From Aphidius gifuensis (lineage: Eukaryota; Arthropoda; Insecta; Hymenoptera; Braconidae), in assembly GCF_014905175.1 (NCBI RefSeq), contig NC_057791.1:5890001-5954000 (forward strand): DNA of 64,000 nucleotides. Direction: 5' to 3'. Below, one piece after another: positions 1 through 10,700 of the stretch (the stretch's first letter is position 1; every line of letters begins with the position of its first letter). A model generated the notes under the pieces. That model ran no database searches, had not been told where the DNA came from, and saw only the letters and a list, made by a program, of their open reading frames with translations. Position numbers and translations under genes: made by a program.

Positions 1-1253
1 GTGATTATGTTCACGATGCTGTCAACACGTTGAATAACGTTGGTCGTCGTGTACCTGTGGGAAAAGTTATAGAATTCTCAAAAACTCTTGTCAATCAAAA
101 AATATCTGTTAAAAAACATGGTATTAGATTATTTTGTCAAGTAGCCAGTCATAATCAAATTCAAGAAATGATGTCGAATCTATGGAAGAAAGAAAAGCAT
201 CCATCAGCTCGTGAAGTTGTTTATAAATGTATTTTTAAACTATTTATTGATGCACCTTCTTCACAGAGTTGGAGCATCATACAAACTTGCATGGATGAAG
301 TCAAGACTGAAGATTACTTTTGGGATAAAATTTTCGACGTGTCTGAGGTCCCTGATGATTTTTACGAACGTTATATATTAAAGCTGTTTGAGACAATCAA
401 GAGAATTGAAGAAATAGACGAAGATTTTGGACGTTCAGACAGTCAAACATGTGTAGCTCGTATTATAAACAAAACTTTCTACAATTCAGGTTTATTATCA
501 GAACAATTCCATCAGTATATTATCAAAAATTATTTTACTGATTTTTCAAGACCAGAGTATGTTTGGTCTCATAGCATTTGGAATTATATTATGAACGTTT
601 ACATTTCCGAAGCAGGTGATAAACTTGAATCAAGATTGGTATATTTAACTGATGTTATTATAAAAATTATTAAAACATGGTGGAACATTCCTTCTAAATA
701 TAATTCAAATGTCCTCACAGTCAACTATTTTATTTACAAAATGATTTCACGTATTTGTGATATAAAATGTGATCATATTAAATTAAGAACTGCAAAGGTT
801 TTGCTTGATGCTTTGTTGACAGTATTAAAACCAAAACAATTAGGAACTTCATACTTGGATTTAGTTTACATTGGAATTCTTGATAATGAATACACTGTTG
901 ATCAAATGACACATCAACTTGTACAGCTTATACCATCACTGGTAGAAATATTCTCCACTGAGTTAATGTCTACAATTGTCCAACACTTTAAAAAGCCATT
1001 ACATATGTTTTTAAACAAAAAAGAACATACTAATATTATTGATATTATTGAAAAACTGATTGTAAATGATGATAAAAATGTTCTTCATTTTACGAGAACA
1101 TTATTATGGGAATCAACTACTTCTAATGGAGAAACACAAAATATAATTAATATTGAAATATTTCAATTAAAAATACGTTCAGAAGAAATGCATCAGTATA
1201 TTATCAGCAACTATTTAGCTAGTTTTCAAGATCAAGATTATTTATTTGTCTGA
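1..1253 (+). CDS. Partial repetitive alpha-helical (HEAT-like) protein, ends at tandem stops
   Basis: The reading frame is open from the left edge (frame starting at base 3), so the true start lies upstream; the first TTG at 30 is not a real start. I do not recognise the family. The protein is Leu/Ile-rich and helical, like an alpha-solenoid. From about 495 it enters a unit of roughly 215-230 residues that recurs three times across 1-2603. Recognisable landmarks are SEAGDKLESRL, LLDALLTVLKPKQLGTSYLD and VQHFKKPLHMFLNKKEHT. The frame ends at TGA 1251-1253, immediately followed by TAG 1254-1256, in the middle of a repeat unit. Beyond these stops the same frame is open again and clearly homologous. 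This is therefore either a truncated product or a gene in decay. Fragments of the same unit recur near 7.6 kb and 15.1-15.5 kb, so the family is multicopy here. Confidence 0.6.
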   Translation, partial: DYVHDAVNTLNNVGRRVPVGKVIEFSKTLVNQKISVKKHGIRLFCQVASHNQIQEMMSNLWKKEKHPSAREVVYKCIFKLFIDAPSSQSWSIIQTCMDEVKTEDYFWDKIFDVSEVPDDFYERYILKLFETIKRIEEIDEDFGRSDSQTCVARIINKTFYNSGLLSEQFHQYIIKNYFTDFSRPEYVWSHSIWNYIMNVYISEAGDKLESRLVYLTDVIIKIIKTWWNIPSKYNSNVLTVNYFIYKMISRICDIKCDHIKLRTAKVLLDALLTVLKPKQLGTSYLDLVYIGILDNEYTVDQMTHQLVQLIPSLVEIFSTELMSTIVQHFKKPLHMFLNKKEHTNIIDIIEKLIVNDDKNVLHFTRTLLWESTTSNGETQNIINIEIFQLKIRSEEMHQYIISNYLASFQDQDYLFV

Positions 1254-1256
1254 TAG

Positions 1257-2603
1257 TTTTCAGAATATATTATTAAGAAATACATTGCTGAGGCAGATGA
1301 TAAGCTTGAGTCAAGATTGGTGTTTTTAAGCAATGTTATTTTCGAAATGGTTAAAACATCCTGGAACATTCCGTCTAAACATGATACAAAAGTACTCAGA
1401 GTCCACTCTTGGATTTATCAACTGATTGAATGTATTTGTAATATAAATTGTAATCATATTAAAATTCAAACTGCTCAAGTTGTGCTTGATGCTTTGTTGA
1501 AAGTGTTAAAACCAGAACAATTAGGAACTCATTATTTGGATTTAGTTTATGTTGTTGTGTTTGATAACAAATTCACTATCGATCAAATAACTCATAAGCT
1601 TGAACAGCTTATTCCATCACTAGTAGAAATATATACCAGTGAGTATATGTATACAATTGTTCAACATTTCAAAAAGCCTTTGCATATATTTTTTGAGAAA
1701 AAAGAAAATACTGGTATTATAGATATTATTGAGAAACTGATTGTAAGTGATGATAAAAATGTTCTTCTTTTTATAAGTACATTATTGTCTCAATCAAGTG
1801 CTTTCAAGAAAGAAAAATATCCAATTATTTTTGATAAATCAAAAATAAAGTCAGAACAATTACATCAGTATATTATCAAGAATTATTTCACAAATTTTTC
1901 AAGCCCAGAGTATTTTCAATCTGATAGCATTTGGAATTATATTATGAACATTTACATTTCCGAAGCAGGCGATAAGCTTGAGTCAAGATTGATATTTTTA
2001 ACTGATATAATTTCTGAAATGGTTAAAAAATCCTTGAACATTGATTTTGTATATCATAAGAACGTACTTACATTCAATAATTTAATCGAGAAACTGATTA
2101 CATGTATTTGTAAAATGAAATGTGATCATGTTAAATTAAAAACTGCAAAAATTGTGCTTGATGCTTTGTTGAAAGTGTTAAAACCAGAACACTTGGGAAC
2201 TTTTTATTTAGATTTGGTTTACATTGGTATTTTTGATAATGAATATTCTATCGATCAAATGACACATCATCTTGTACAGCTTATACCATCACTGGTTGAA
2301 ATATTCTCAATGTCTACAATTGTTCAACACTTTGAAAAGCCTTTGCAACCTTTTTTGAATAATAAAAAAAATACTGGTATGATAGATATCATTGAGAAAC
2401 TCATTTTAAATGATGATAAAAATATTCTTCTTTTTACAAGTACATTATTATTCGAATCAAATTTGCATACTGAAGGTGTACGGTATTCAATAATTATTAA
2501 TAAATTAACAATGAGTAAACATCCAACTATTGCGATTCCAATCATTGATAAATTAAATTCTCGATCCCCAAATATCAATATCAATGATCTACCAAAACGA
2601 TAA
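1257..2603 (+). pseudogene. Continuation of the repetitive helical ORF after two in-frame stops
   Basis: Immediately after the TGA-TAG pair the same frame stays open to the TAA near 2601. It carries the rest of repeat unit 2 (ADDKLESRLVFLSNV, LLKVLKPEQLGTHYLDLVY, VQHFKKPLHIFFEKKENT) and a full unit 3 (SEAGDKLESRLIFLTD, LKPEHLGTFYLDLVYIG, VQHFEKPLQPFLNNKKNT). Units 2 and 3 align residue for residue across the stop pair, so the stops sit inside coding sequence and not at an intron. No GT-AG pair of plausible length removes them. The first ATG in frame is at about 1347, inside a repeat, and makes a poor independent start. Function is unknown. It could be a pseudogene 3' half, a second short gene, or an assembly error at 1251-1256. 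Confidence 0.5.
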
Positions 2604-3286
2604 TTGAATACGTACTTTAAATTAATTTTTTTTTTGTTATTTCACAAATTTATTAAAATACATTTATATAATATTATCAGAGAAATTAAATAAACAAAAA
2701 AAGATTCACAAAAATTTTTAATTATTTTGTTGTATTTATTTACCACCAATACCAATGTATATGTTGTATTTTAAAATAGATAAAAACAAATAAACATATG
2801 AGTGAGTTATATGAAAAACTTGAAATAAGAAGAGAAATATATTTATTTATTTATTCATTTATTTATTCATAAAAAAACATAGCGGGGTAATCCTTAATTA
2901 CAGTTATATAATAATTAATTTCGATTGTAATAACATTTACATATTGAAATTTATTATTATTGACAAACAAATATTTATTCATTTAAATAAAAATTCTAGA
3001 AGAAATGATTTTTTTTTTAGCTATTAAAAAGATAAAAAAGTAAAGTTAAAATTTTTATTTGTTTTTTATTACTTTGGTTAGTTTAAAATATTTTTTTTAC
3101 AAAGCATGATTTACAGTATTATTAATTTTCAAATATTTAAAGAAAAAAAAAAATAATAATTTATTGAAAAATTTAAACATTCAACTTAATCTGAAAATAT
3201 TTTATTTTTTTAGTAAAAATACCATAAATTTTTTTATTTATTTTTATTTTCTTCATCAGGTTCATCAGCTGTTCCTTTATTGTCAA
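2604..3286. other. AT-rich 3' flank between convergent genes
   Basis: No convincing gene. Very AT-rich with poly-T runs. It separates the 3' end of the plus-strand helical gene from the 3' end of the minus-strand calpain-like gene and is repeated at 15,500-16,238. A stretch at about 3016-3110 (a 'gctattaaaa' motif followed by 'ttttattactttggttag') also recurs near 7430, 15,955 and 20,455. Confidence 0.6.
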
Positions 3287-6200
3287 TTAATTTTTTTTTT
3301 CTTGTTTCTTTTTCCAAAATCGAGGAAACATGTCATGATATTCTTTATTCAAATTTCTATCTTTTTTATGACTTACTGCAAGTGTATTTTGTATTTTATC
3401 TGTCATAAAAAACATTAGTTAAACTAATCGAAAAATTTAATTTTAATTGATTATTTTATTTTCGTTTTTTTTTTAATACCAAATATCAAGGTAACATCAA
3501 CAACAGCTTGTACAAATTGGTAAAAAAAAATATCAACGTCATTTCCATGTTTCTGAAATATAGTTGCAATAATATCATATGTTAATTCAAAATCAATGTC
3601 ATCCAAAAGGTTTCCCAATTTTTCAAACGGAACAGAAAAATACAAAGAAAATGCATATTTGTCAAATTTTTCCTAATAACAATAATAATTATCAGATTAT
3701 TTAAACTTATGAATAAAGCATCATTATTAGTATTTATTTTTTTCTTTACTTTTAGTTCATTGATGAAGTGAATAATCATTTTAAATTGTTGTATATTAAT
3801 TCTTAATTCATGAATTTTAGGCTCATTAAAATTTTCAAATTTTTTTATACCATCATTGTCATGCACCATTAATACCAAGTCTTGACATAATTTTGCATTA
3901 AATTCCTCACAATACGATCCTGTTGATAGAATAACAATATTATTTTTCAATTTTTTTATTAAATAGAAAAAATAATATACTCTGTAAAATATATTATGTA
4001 TCAAATTATAAAGCAATTTTTTTATGTTACCAAATTTATTTTTGATAGCATATACAATCGAGATATAGTCATTAAAATGAATTAATCCATCAGCGTTTTT
4101 AAAGAGTCTATATATATAACATTCACAGTATTTATATTAATAGAATATCCGGTTATTCTTAAGGGAGAACGGCCCCCATTGAAGGAAATTATAAACTTCT
4201 TTTTTTATTGTGTTTTTAGATAGTTAAAATTATGATGAATCTATTAAAACAAATTTCTACGTTCCTTACAGACTTAGTTTAAGAGTTATAATGTTTATAA
4301 AAAAAAAAATTTAACATGGGCTCTTATGGAGTAATGAAAAAATGACCCTCCAAAACAGTAGTTATTGCAAAAAAAAGTATAGACCGGAATTATTTTGTAT
4401 AGTGTTTTTTTGTGAATATAAGTAAATGAAATTATTTAGAACAGATTGACAGTTTTAGTTTTGTCAGTTACTATCTTATTGTTTATAAAAAATAGCAATG
4501 AAAAAAAAAAAAACGCTAATTTTATCATTTTTTTTTTCTTGTCAACAAAAATATGGCAACTACGCATTGGATTCGTGTTATAAATTTGATGGTATATTAT
4601 CGACTGCGTCTCTAAAACGCGTGTCTTCTTTGATCAAGCGTTGCCAAATCTTTCTTGTTGTGTAGGTGTGAATTTTTTTTCAATTGTGTGGGTAAAAAAA
4701 ATCAAAAGTTTTCACGTCACTGACTGGTTTTGGTACAGGCAAAAAATAGAGCTCAGGGACAAAACTTTTGGTTGATATGATACGTACCGTTCTCCCTTAA
4801 TACACCTTTTATATAACCAGGTTTTATATATCCAGGAAAATCTTTTTCTCCATATTTTTCAATTATTTCCTTGAATAAATAAAAAGCACATGCATATCAA
4901 TGATAATAATTCTTTAAAAAATAAAAAAAATTTTTAAATAACAAAAATAATTTATAAATAATACTTGAATAATTAATATTATTTTTGCTATTGTTAATTG
5001 AGACAATTTTCTTTGAGGCACCAATTTTTTCATTGCCAACAATTCCAGCTCTGCAGAAATAACTGTGTCATCAAGCTCGTGTTTAATATAACCTGGTGTA
5101 ATTAAATTATATAGTAATTAATAAATAATAAAATATAATGAATAAGAAATAAAAAAAAATTTTTACATACAATTTCTATTCAATGAAAATTTGTCATCTT
5201 TTAAAATATTATATAAGTCTTTAAAATTGATTGTTAGATCAACGCTCATTTTTTCGAAAAGTTTATGATCAATGTCAGGTAGGTCTATATTTTTTTTTGA
5301 CAAATCTTTTAACTGTAATGAAATAATTATTAAAATAAATGATGATAATATAAATTACACCAATTTACCTTTTCGGTGATGGGGGGTATATAAATGTCTC
5401 GATCATACACTCTGAATTAAATAATAGAAAAAATATGTTGAATTTAATTTATCTGTTGAAGCTAATTTTATTATTATTGTCATTTTAATTTATCAATTAA
5501 GCTTACTCTAAAATATTATCATGTTCAGATAGTATTTGCAGATAAAAAGTTGCTCCCTTGAATGTATCCTTGATATATGGAGTAATGTAGTACGTTCCAG
5601 GTTTTAAATCAAATCGTTTATTTACTTGCCCGTTAGATCTGAATTGACGAAATCTATCATTATGTTTAATAAAACTATTAAACAGTGATTTTGATAATCT
5701 TGTATTATCATTATTAAGCTGAAGGCGTAAATTTTTTATTTCATCATTAAGAATTTACTCTTCAAAGAAATTTATTATTATAAAATTGATAATAATATGT
5801 CAACTTACTGATATTATTTCAAAGTATATTAAATTGTTTGAAATTTTTTCTAAATCATGTCTACGTTTTAATGAGATACCAATAAGAACAGTAGATGTAT
5901 TTTTTCCTTCGTCTGACTTTGTCAATACCATACGATACTGTGGATTAATTTTATAAAAATTATTGGATACTATTTGCTTTGGGGTTACTGCTCCTATAAA
6001 TTTTCCTTCGATTGCTGATAATGCCAATTTTTTTCCAGTATTTGAATAAACATGATTAGTTATTTGATTGGGTGTCAAATTACAAATTTCAACATATGAA
6101 AAATACTTAATGAAATCATCATATAGAATCCAACTTTCTCCGTCAATTTCAGTATCTAATTTTGATTCTAAAGTAGCCTGGTTGAAAAAATATTTGATAT

Positions 6201-6928
6201 TACCGTGATAGAGATGCTTAGATACTCGACCTTGTGGATTCCGTATACGTATGAGTTTAAATTCACCATCAATTTTGGATAATATTGAAGATGTAAAAGT
6301 CCAACGACAAACCAGCAATCACCTAGTTTTCCTTGCTTCACGTGAAAAGGTTTTTTATTATCAATAAATATGACAGGCTCTTGTGGCTTTTCTACAATAT
6401 CCTGAAAAATATTTATAATAATAAAATATATGAAGGTATAATATATAATTATGTATATTTTCATTTATTTTTACTACCTTTGGTCTTAAATCATTTTGTC
6501 CTGAGTTAAGAAATAATTCTTTTGGAAATTGGGGGTCTTTAAACAGCTTATGGTCTCTAAATGCTTCTTTTTGAAGATGAAAGAAATCCTGTTCTTGTAA
6601 TTCAATCATTTCACCATTTTTATACTCTGTCAACTGAAATAATTCATATACGAATAAATAAATGTGCATTTGAAAATATTGTTATACAATAGTTTTGAGA
6701 TAACCTGGACATTTTCCAGTTTTAATTGCTGAAGACTTCTGTCGGACGGAATTCTTTGAAGCTCTGTTGAACTTCTGCTAGTGCTGGGCTCATCTCTTGA
6801 ACAATGACCTTGAAAAATTATTTGCCATTTAATTTTATTGTCAAGGTATTATTTTAAAAATTTAATATTAATAAATTACCAATATGTTGATTCAACATAA
6901 TCACCATAAAAACACAAGTTACTTTCAT
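3287..6928 (-). pseudogene. Calpain-like secreted cysteine protease, copy 1, internally deleted
   Basis: Minus-strand multi-exon gene, start ATG at 6928 (conserved in both copies), ending at TAA 3289-3287. Visible parts: a signal-peptide exon, the active-site Cys motif QGKLGDCWFVVGLLHL near 6320, the Asn motif RIRNPQGR near 6235, and calpain domain III (KINPQYRMVLTKSDEG). Downstream exons of EF-hand (PEF) type include FEKMSVDLTINFKDL, NADGLIHFNDYISIV and LMVHDNDGIKKFENFNEP. Compared with copy 2 (16,239-19,875), about 610 bp is missing at 'caatttt|ggataat' near 6284. This removes the catalytic His exon and shifts the frame after the Cys exon. The gene is also interrupted by the transposon at 4163-4796. 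It cannot make a normal calpain. Its splice donor near 5367 (aaaag|gtaaat) is intact, unlike that of copy 2. Confidence 0.75.
4163..4796. mobile_element. TTAA-flanked non-autonomous DNA transposon (MITE-like)
   Basis: Terminal inverted repeats gggagaacgg (4163-4172) and ccgttctccc (4787-4796) bound 634 bp, flanked by TTAA at 4159-4162 and 4797-4800. The paralogous site near 17,108 has a single uninterrupted 'cttaataaacc', an empty site. A TTAA duplication is typical of piggyBac-superfamily elements, although this terminus begins GGG instead of the usual CCC. It contains no transposase-like ORF, so it would be a non-autonomous derivative. It lies within the EF-hand part of calpain copy 1. Confidence 0.85.
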
Positions 6929-7774
6929 TATTGCAGATATAGTTCCGATCAGTATACAGTAGATATATTTATATTACAAAATAACCAATTGTGATTTTTT
7001 AAAATATATTCTATGCTCAGGAATTTATGTGTTGTTGTAGTATTTATTTTGATATTAATGTTGTCATAAAACATTTAATAGTATTTGCTATGATATTTTT
7101 TATTTTATAATATTATTAAGCAATGTATGTAATTTGTTAAAATTGAAAAAAATCAGGCAAATATATTTTTAAAATAAATATTTTTTTTTTAAAACAGTGA
7201 ATTATTTGATAAAACTTGAAATAAAACGAGAAATATATATTTAAATAAATTATTATTGACAATAAATATTTATCAACTTACATAAAAATTCTATACTAAA
7301 GCTGGAAAATATGTATATAGAAACTTTTGAATACATTGTGAATTTAAACAAATCGTTATTTATAAAAAATATTATTTCCCAAGGTTGCAACTATATTTAT
7401 TTTTGCTAAATATTTTTTTTTTTTAGCTATTAAAATGATAAAAAATAAAGTTGGAATTTTTATTTGTATTTTATTACTTTAGCTAGTTGAAAAATTTTCT
7501 ACATAAACAAGTTTTTCTCTAAACAATATTTTTTATTACTATCATTTTGAAAGATTGAATTTTTATTTTTAAAGTATTTTTTGTCTGCGAGCATTCAGAA
7601 TTATATTATCAAGAGACGCATTCACTTGCAGGTAGTAAGCTCGATTTAAGATTAGTATATATTTAACTGGTTTATGTTCGTGTGGTTGATAATAAATACA
7701 TTATCAAATGACATAAACTCTTGGATAATAACTTGCAGCTCTATCTGTGAATATATACAGGTAAGAGTGTATAA
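6929..7774. other. Intergenic, AT-rich, duplicated
   Basis: Upstream flank of calpain copy 1. It is homologous to 19,880-20,530 up to about 7480. A short stretch at 7505-7585 ('aacaagtttttctctaaaca') recurs near 28,970. The only coding trace is the helical-repeat relic at about 7600-7680. No other gene seen. Confidence 0.5.
7600..7680 (+). pseudogene. Relic of the helical-repeat unit
   Basis: The plus strand reads as a decayed version of the repeat-unit start seen at 1920-2000: 'gcaggtagtaagctcgatttaagatt' against 'gcaggcgataagcttgagtcaagatt'. A stop follows (tatatttaactgg). It is too short to be a gene and marks another fragment of the family at 1-2603. Confidence 0.55.
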
Positions 7775-10700
7775 TTATAATAATATTTCTTGTTTTACAA
7801 GAAAGTTTTCCACGATGCTACATTCATTTTTAAAACTTTTTAGAGACTCTGTAAATATTTTTCCATATACTGTTTGACAGTAGTGGGACGTTAAATTATA
7901 AACGTTGAATGAATCGTTTCTAAGAAGTTGGGCAGATTCCACAAGCTTTATAGTATTATCAATTATCAACGACTTTTCATCAACAATACGTTGAGCAACA
8001 ACAGAATCCGTTTTATTTTTGCAAGAATTTTCGAAATCATTAATTTCATTTAAGTAAGTTGTATTAAGCTGAAATAAAAAAAAAGCGATATTAAATTTAA
8101 ATCAATAAATTTTAAACGAAAAATAATACATAGAAAAAAATAATGAATCAATATAATATATAATTACTTTATTTGAATCAAATCTACTTTCTATTGTGAT
8201 TCCTGTTATTCCATTATAATTTGATATACACTTCAACCAGTTATTCTCATATGAACGGATAACATCTTCTATCTTCTTCCATGATGTACTACAGTTTAAG
8301 TGAACGCTCTTATTCAATTCATTCATATAATATGTAAAATATTGAGCCTGCACCAGTAGCTGTGATTTTTCCTTTTCCAAATAATCCACCACCATTTCCC
8401 AATTTTTTTTCATTCTATGTATAATAATACAACTATTATCCTGTGAAATATTATTAATTGATTAAATATACAAATGTAATTGTATGAAGAAAATAGGTAT
8501 AAATATAATAGGCGTGTCTACTAACAAGAGTCCAGTTTTCTGGAAATTCATATAGTAACTGGCTTAAACTTTGACTTCTAGTTTCTACATTAAGTGCATC
8601 TTGATTATCATAAAAACCACGAGAGACATTACAAATGTCTAATATGGAATTTGCATCAAACACGTTGTCATTTTCAGTACATCCGATTTTTTTACATTCT
8701 CCATTGTTGCACATATAATCAACATCATGAGAATCATTTCCACAAGGCGTTCCATCAATAACATTTCCAAAAATAATTGAATCATTCGATTGTGCAACTG
8801 CTTGGCAAGTTAATTTACAAAATTTATCAGTGTCTGTAATATTAAAGAAATAATATAGAAAAATAAATGTAAATTTACAAAATCATACTAAAAAGATTCA
8901 CTGATTCATTGTATAAATATAGCGTATTATATATAAGTAGGACACGAAAAGATCCATCAGAGAATTGCATCTGTAATCGCACTAAAAAAAAAAATTTTTT
9001 ATTTTTAGTTAACAAATACATTATAATACTTTGATAAATCCTTTAGCTGTGTACCTGTACATCAAAAGCACAGATCTTGTTAAACGTTATTCAGTCTTCC
9101 TTAAATGCTAAAAATCATAATGACAATTACCTTTTGGATCATAAACTGCAGTGAAGTTTCTCGTGTTATTATTTAATTTAGAACATTGTTGTTGTCTGTA
9201 AAATATAAAAATATTATACATAAATTTAAAGTCAATCATTAACTATATTATATAGATATGTTCAACAATAATCAATAGAAACTAATTGAAAGATTATATA
9301 CCTAAAATCAACTGCCATTTCGGGACATGGCATAACACTACAAATTTCAAAACGTAATTTTTTTCCAACACAATAATCTCCACCATAATCTGGTAATGGA
9401 TTATTACATTTTCGTCTCGCTTTTATTATACCAATACCACAACTTCTAGAACAAATGCCAGTTGGTATCCATTCGCCCCAGCCTCCATGAATAGGCGTTA
9501 ATTGTGTCTCTTCAATACATTCATTGTCATAACACATTTTTCCAATACCACATGGAGTAAAATCTAACATTCCCCATTTTGATTTTTGAACGGAAAAGCC
9601 GTTTGAGCAACTAAACTCTTTGCATTCTGTTTTAATTATTAAAATGAATAATATATATGTATATATATATATAATGTACATTATAATTTGAAAAAAAATT
9701 AGAAAATCACCAAGTTAAATGATTTAAAATATCAGTTTGATGTATATAAATATATACGTACGATTAATTGAACTATTTAATGTACGATGTAAAGTAAAAC
9801 CTGGACCTTTCTCCATTTCACATTGCTTATCAGCTGAATAAACTTGACCCAAAAGTGGTACTTTACTGAGATCAATGAATTTTTCGGCTTTTTTTAGCAG
9901 AGATGATAATAATTGTATACTGTTATCAAATATAATAATATTTATGGATTAATTAATAAAGCAAAAAATCGTTCATTCAGTACACTCAAGTATACATATA
10001 TAATGGAAAAAAAATTAGTACCTTTGTGCTAGTTGGTTTTGTGAACAGGTTGACCATATAAAAGGCGGACTTGTAAAATAGTTCATTATAGAGTGTTTTT
10101 TATTTATTTCTATGTCAAAATTGCAAACGCCCTTATGAAAGTCATGATATACACCCAAACTATTCAAAAATAATAATAATAATCAATTTGAAAAATAAAA
10201 TCAACGGTTAAAAAATCATAGATAATTTATAAAATCGTAGAAATAAAACCAATACTTACGCATGACCGATTTCATGAGCTATTGTCCGTATTGTGTCAGC
10301 ACTTTTATCCTGCACGATAATTCGATTAGGAAGAGTGCCTATCTCATTTGTTACGCCATTTAATGTACTGTATTTGTCTCTAAAAAAATGTAAGTAATTA
10401 TTATTCATAAACTGCATTCTCCTATACATATACTATGATAACAAGGAATTGATTTATTGAAAAATGTTATTTATTAAAAAAAATATTACTTTACTTTGTA
10501 AAAAGTATGGTTATATCATAATCATTATCAGGCTGATCTTTCAGCCATGTATCAAAACTTGATACATGTATGTCAATATCATAATGGGAATTCAACGACT
10601 TATTCGTACGTTCAAGATCGATTCTCATCATACGAATATCTACCAAGACAATGTTTAATGAAAAACCTAAAGAAGAATGTTTCAATATTTTTGAAGCCTA

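Larger units (their letters stand above)
2150..7500. repeat. Segmental duplication, left copy
   Basis: This block is highly similar by eye to 15,090-20,530: the 3' end of the helical repeat gene, its AT-rich 3' flank, an entire minus-strand calpain-like gene and its upstream flank, in the same order and orientation. The left copy carries a 634 bp TTAA-flanked insertion (4163-4796) and lacks about 610 bp of calpain sequence that the right copy retains. Edges are approximate. Confidence 0.85.

Noticed and set aside
3164..3418. Plus-strand ORF of 84 codons (repeated at 16,116-16,370)
   Set aside because: It is antisense to the last calpain exon and its AT-rich flank, rich in Phe/Ile from poly-T runs. 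The minus-strand exon explains it.
4163..4796. Autonomous piggyBac transposase
   Set aside because: No ORF of any size with transposase motifs lies between the terminal repeats, so it was called non-autonomous.
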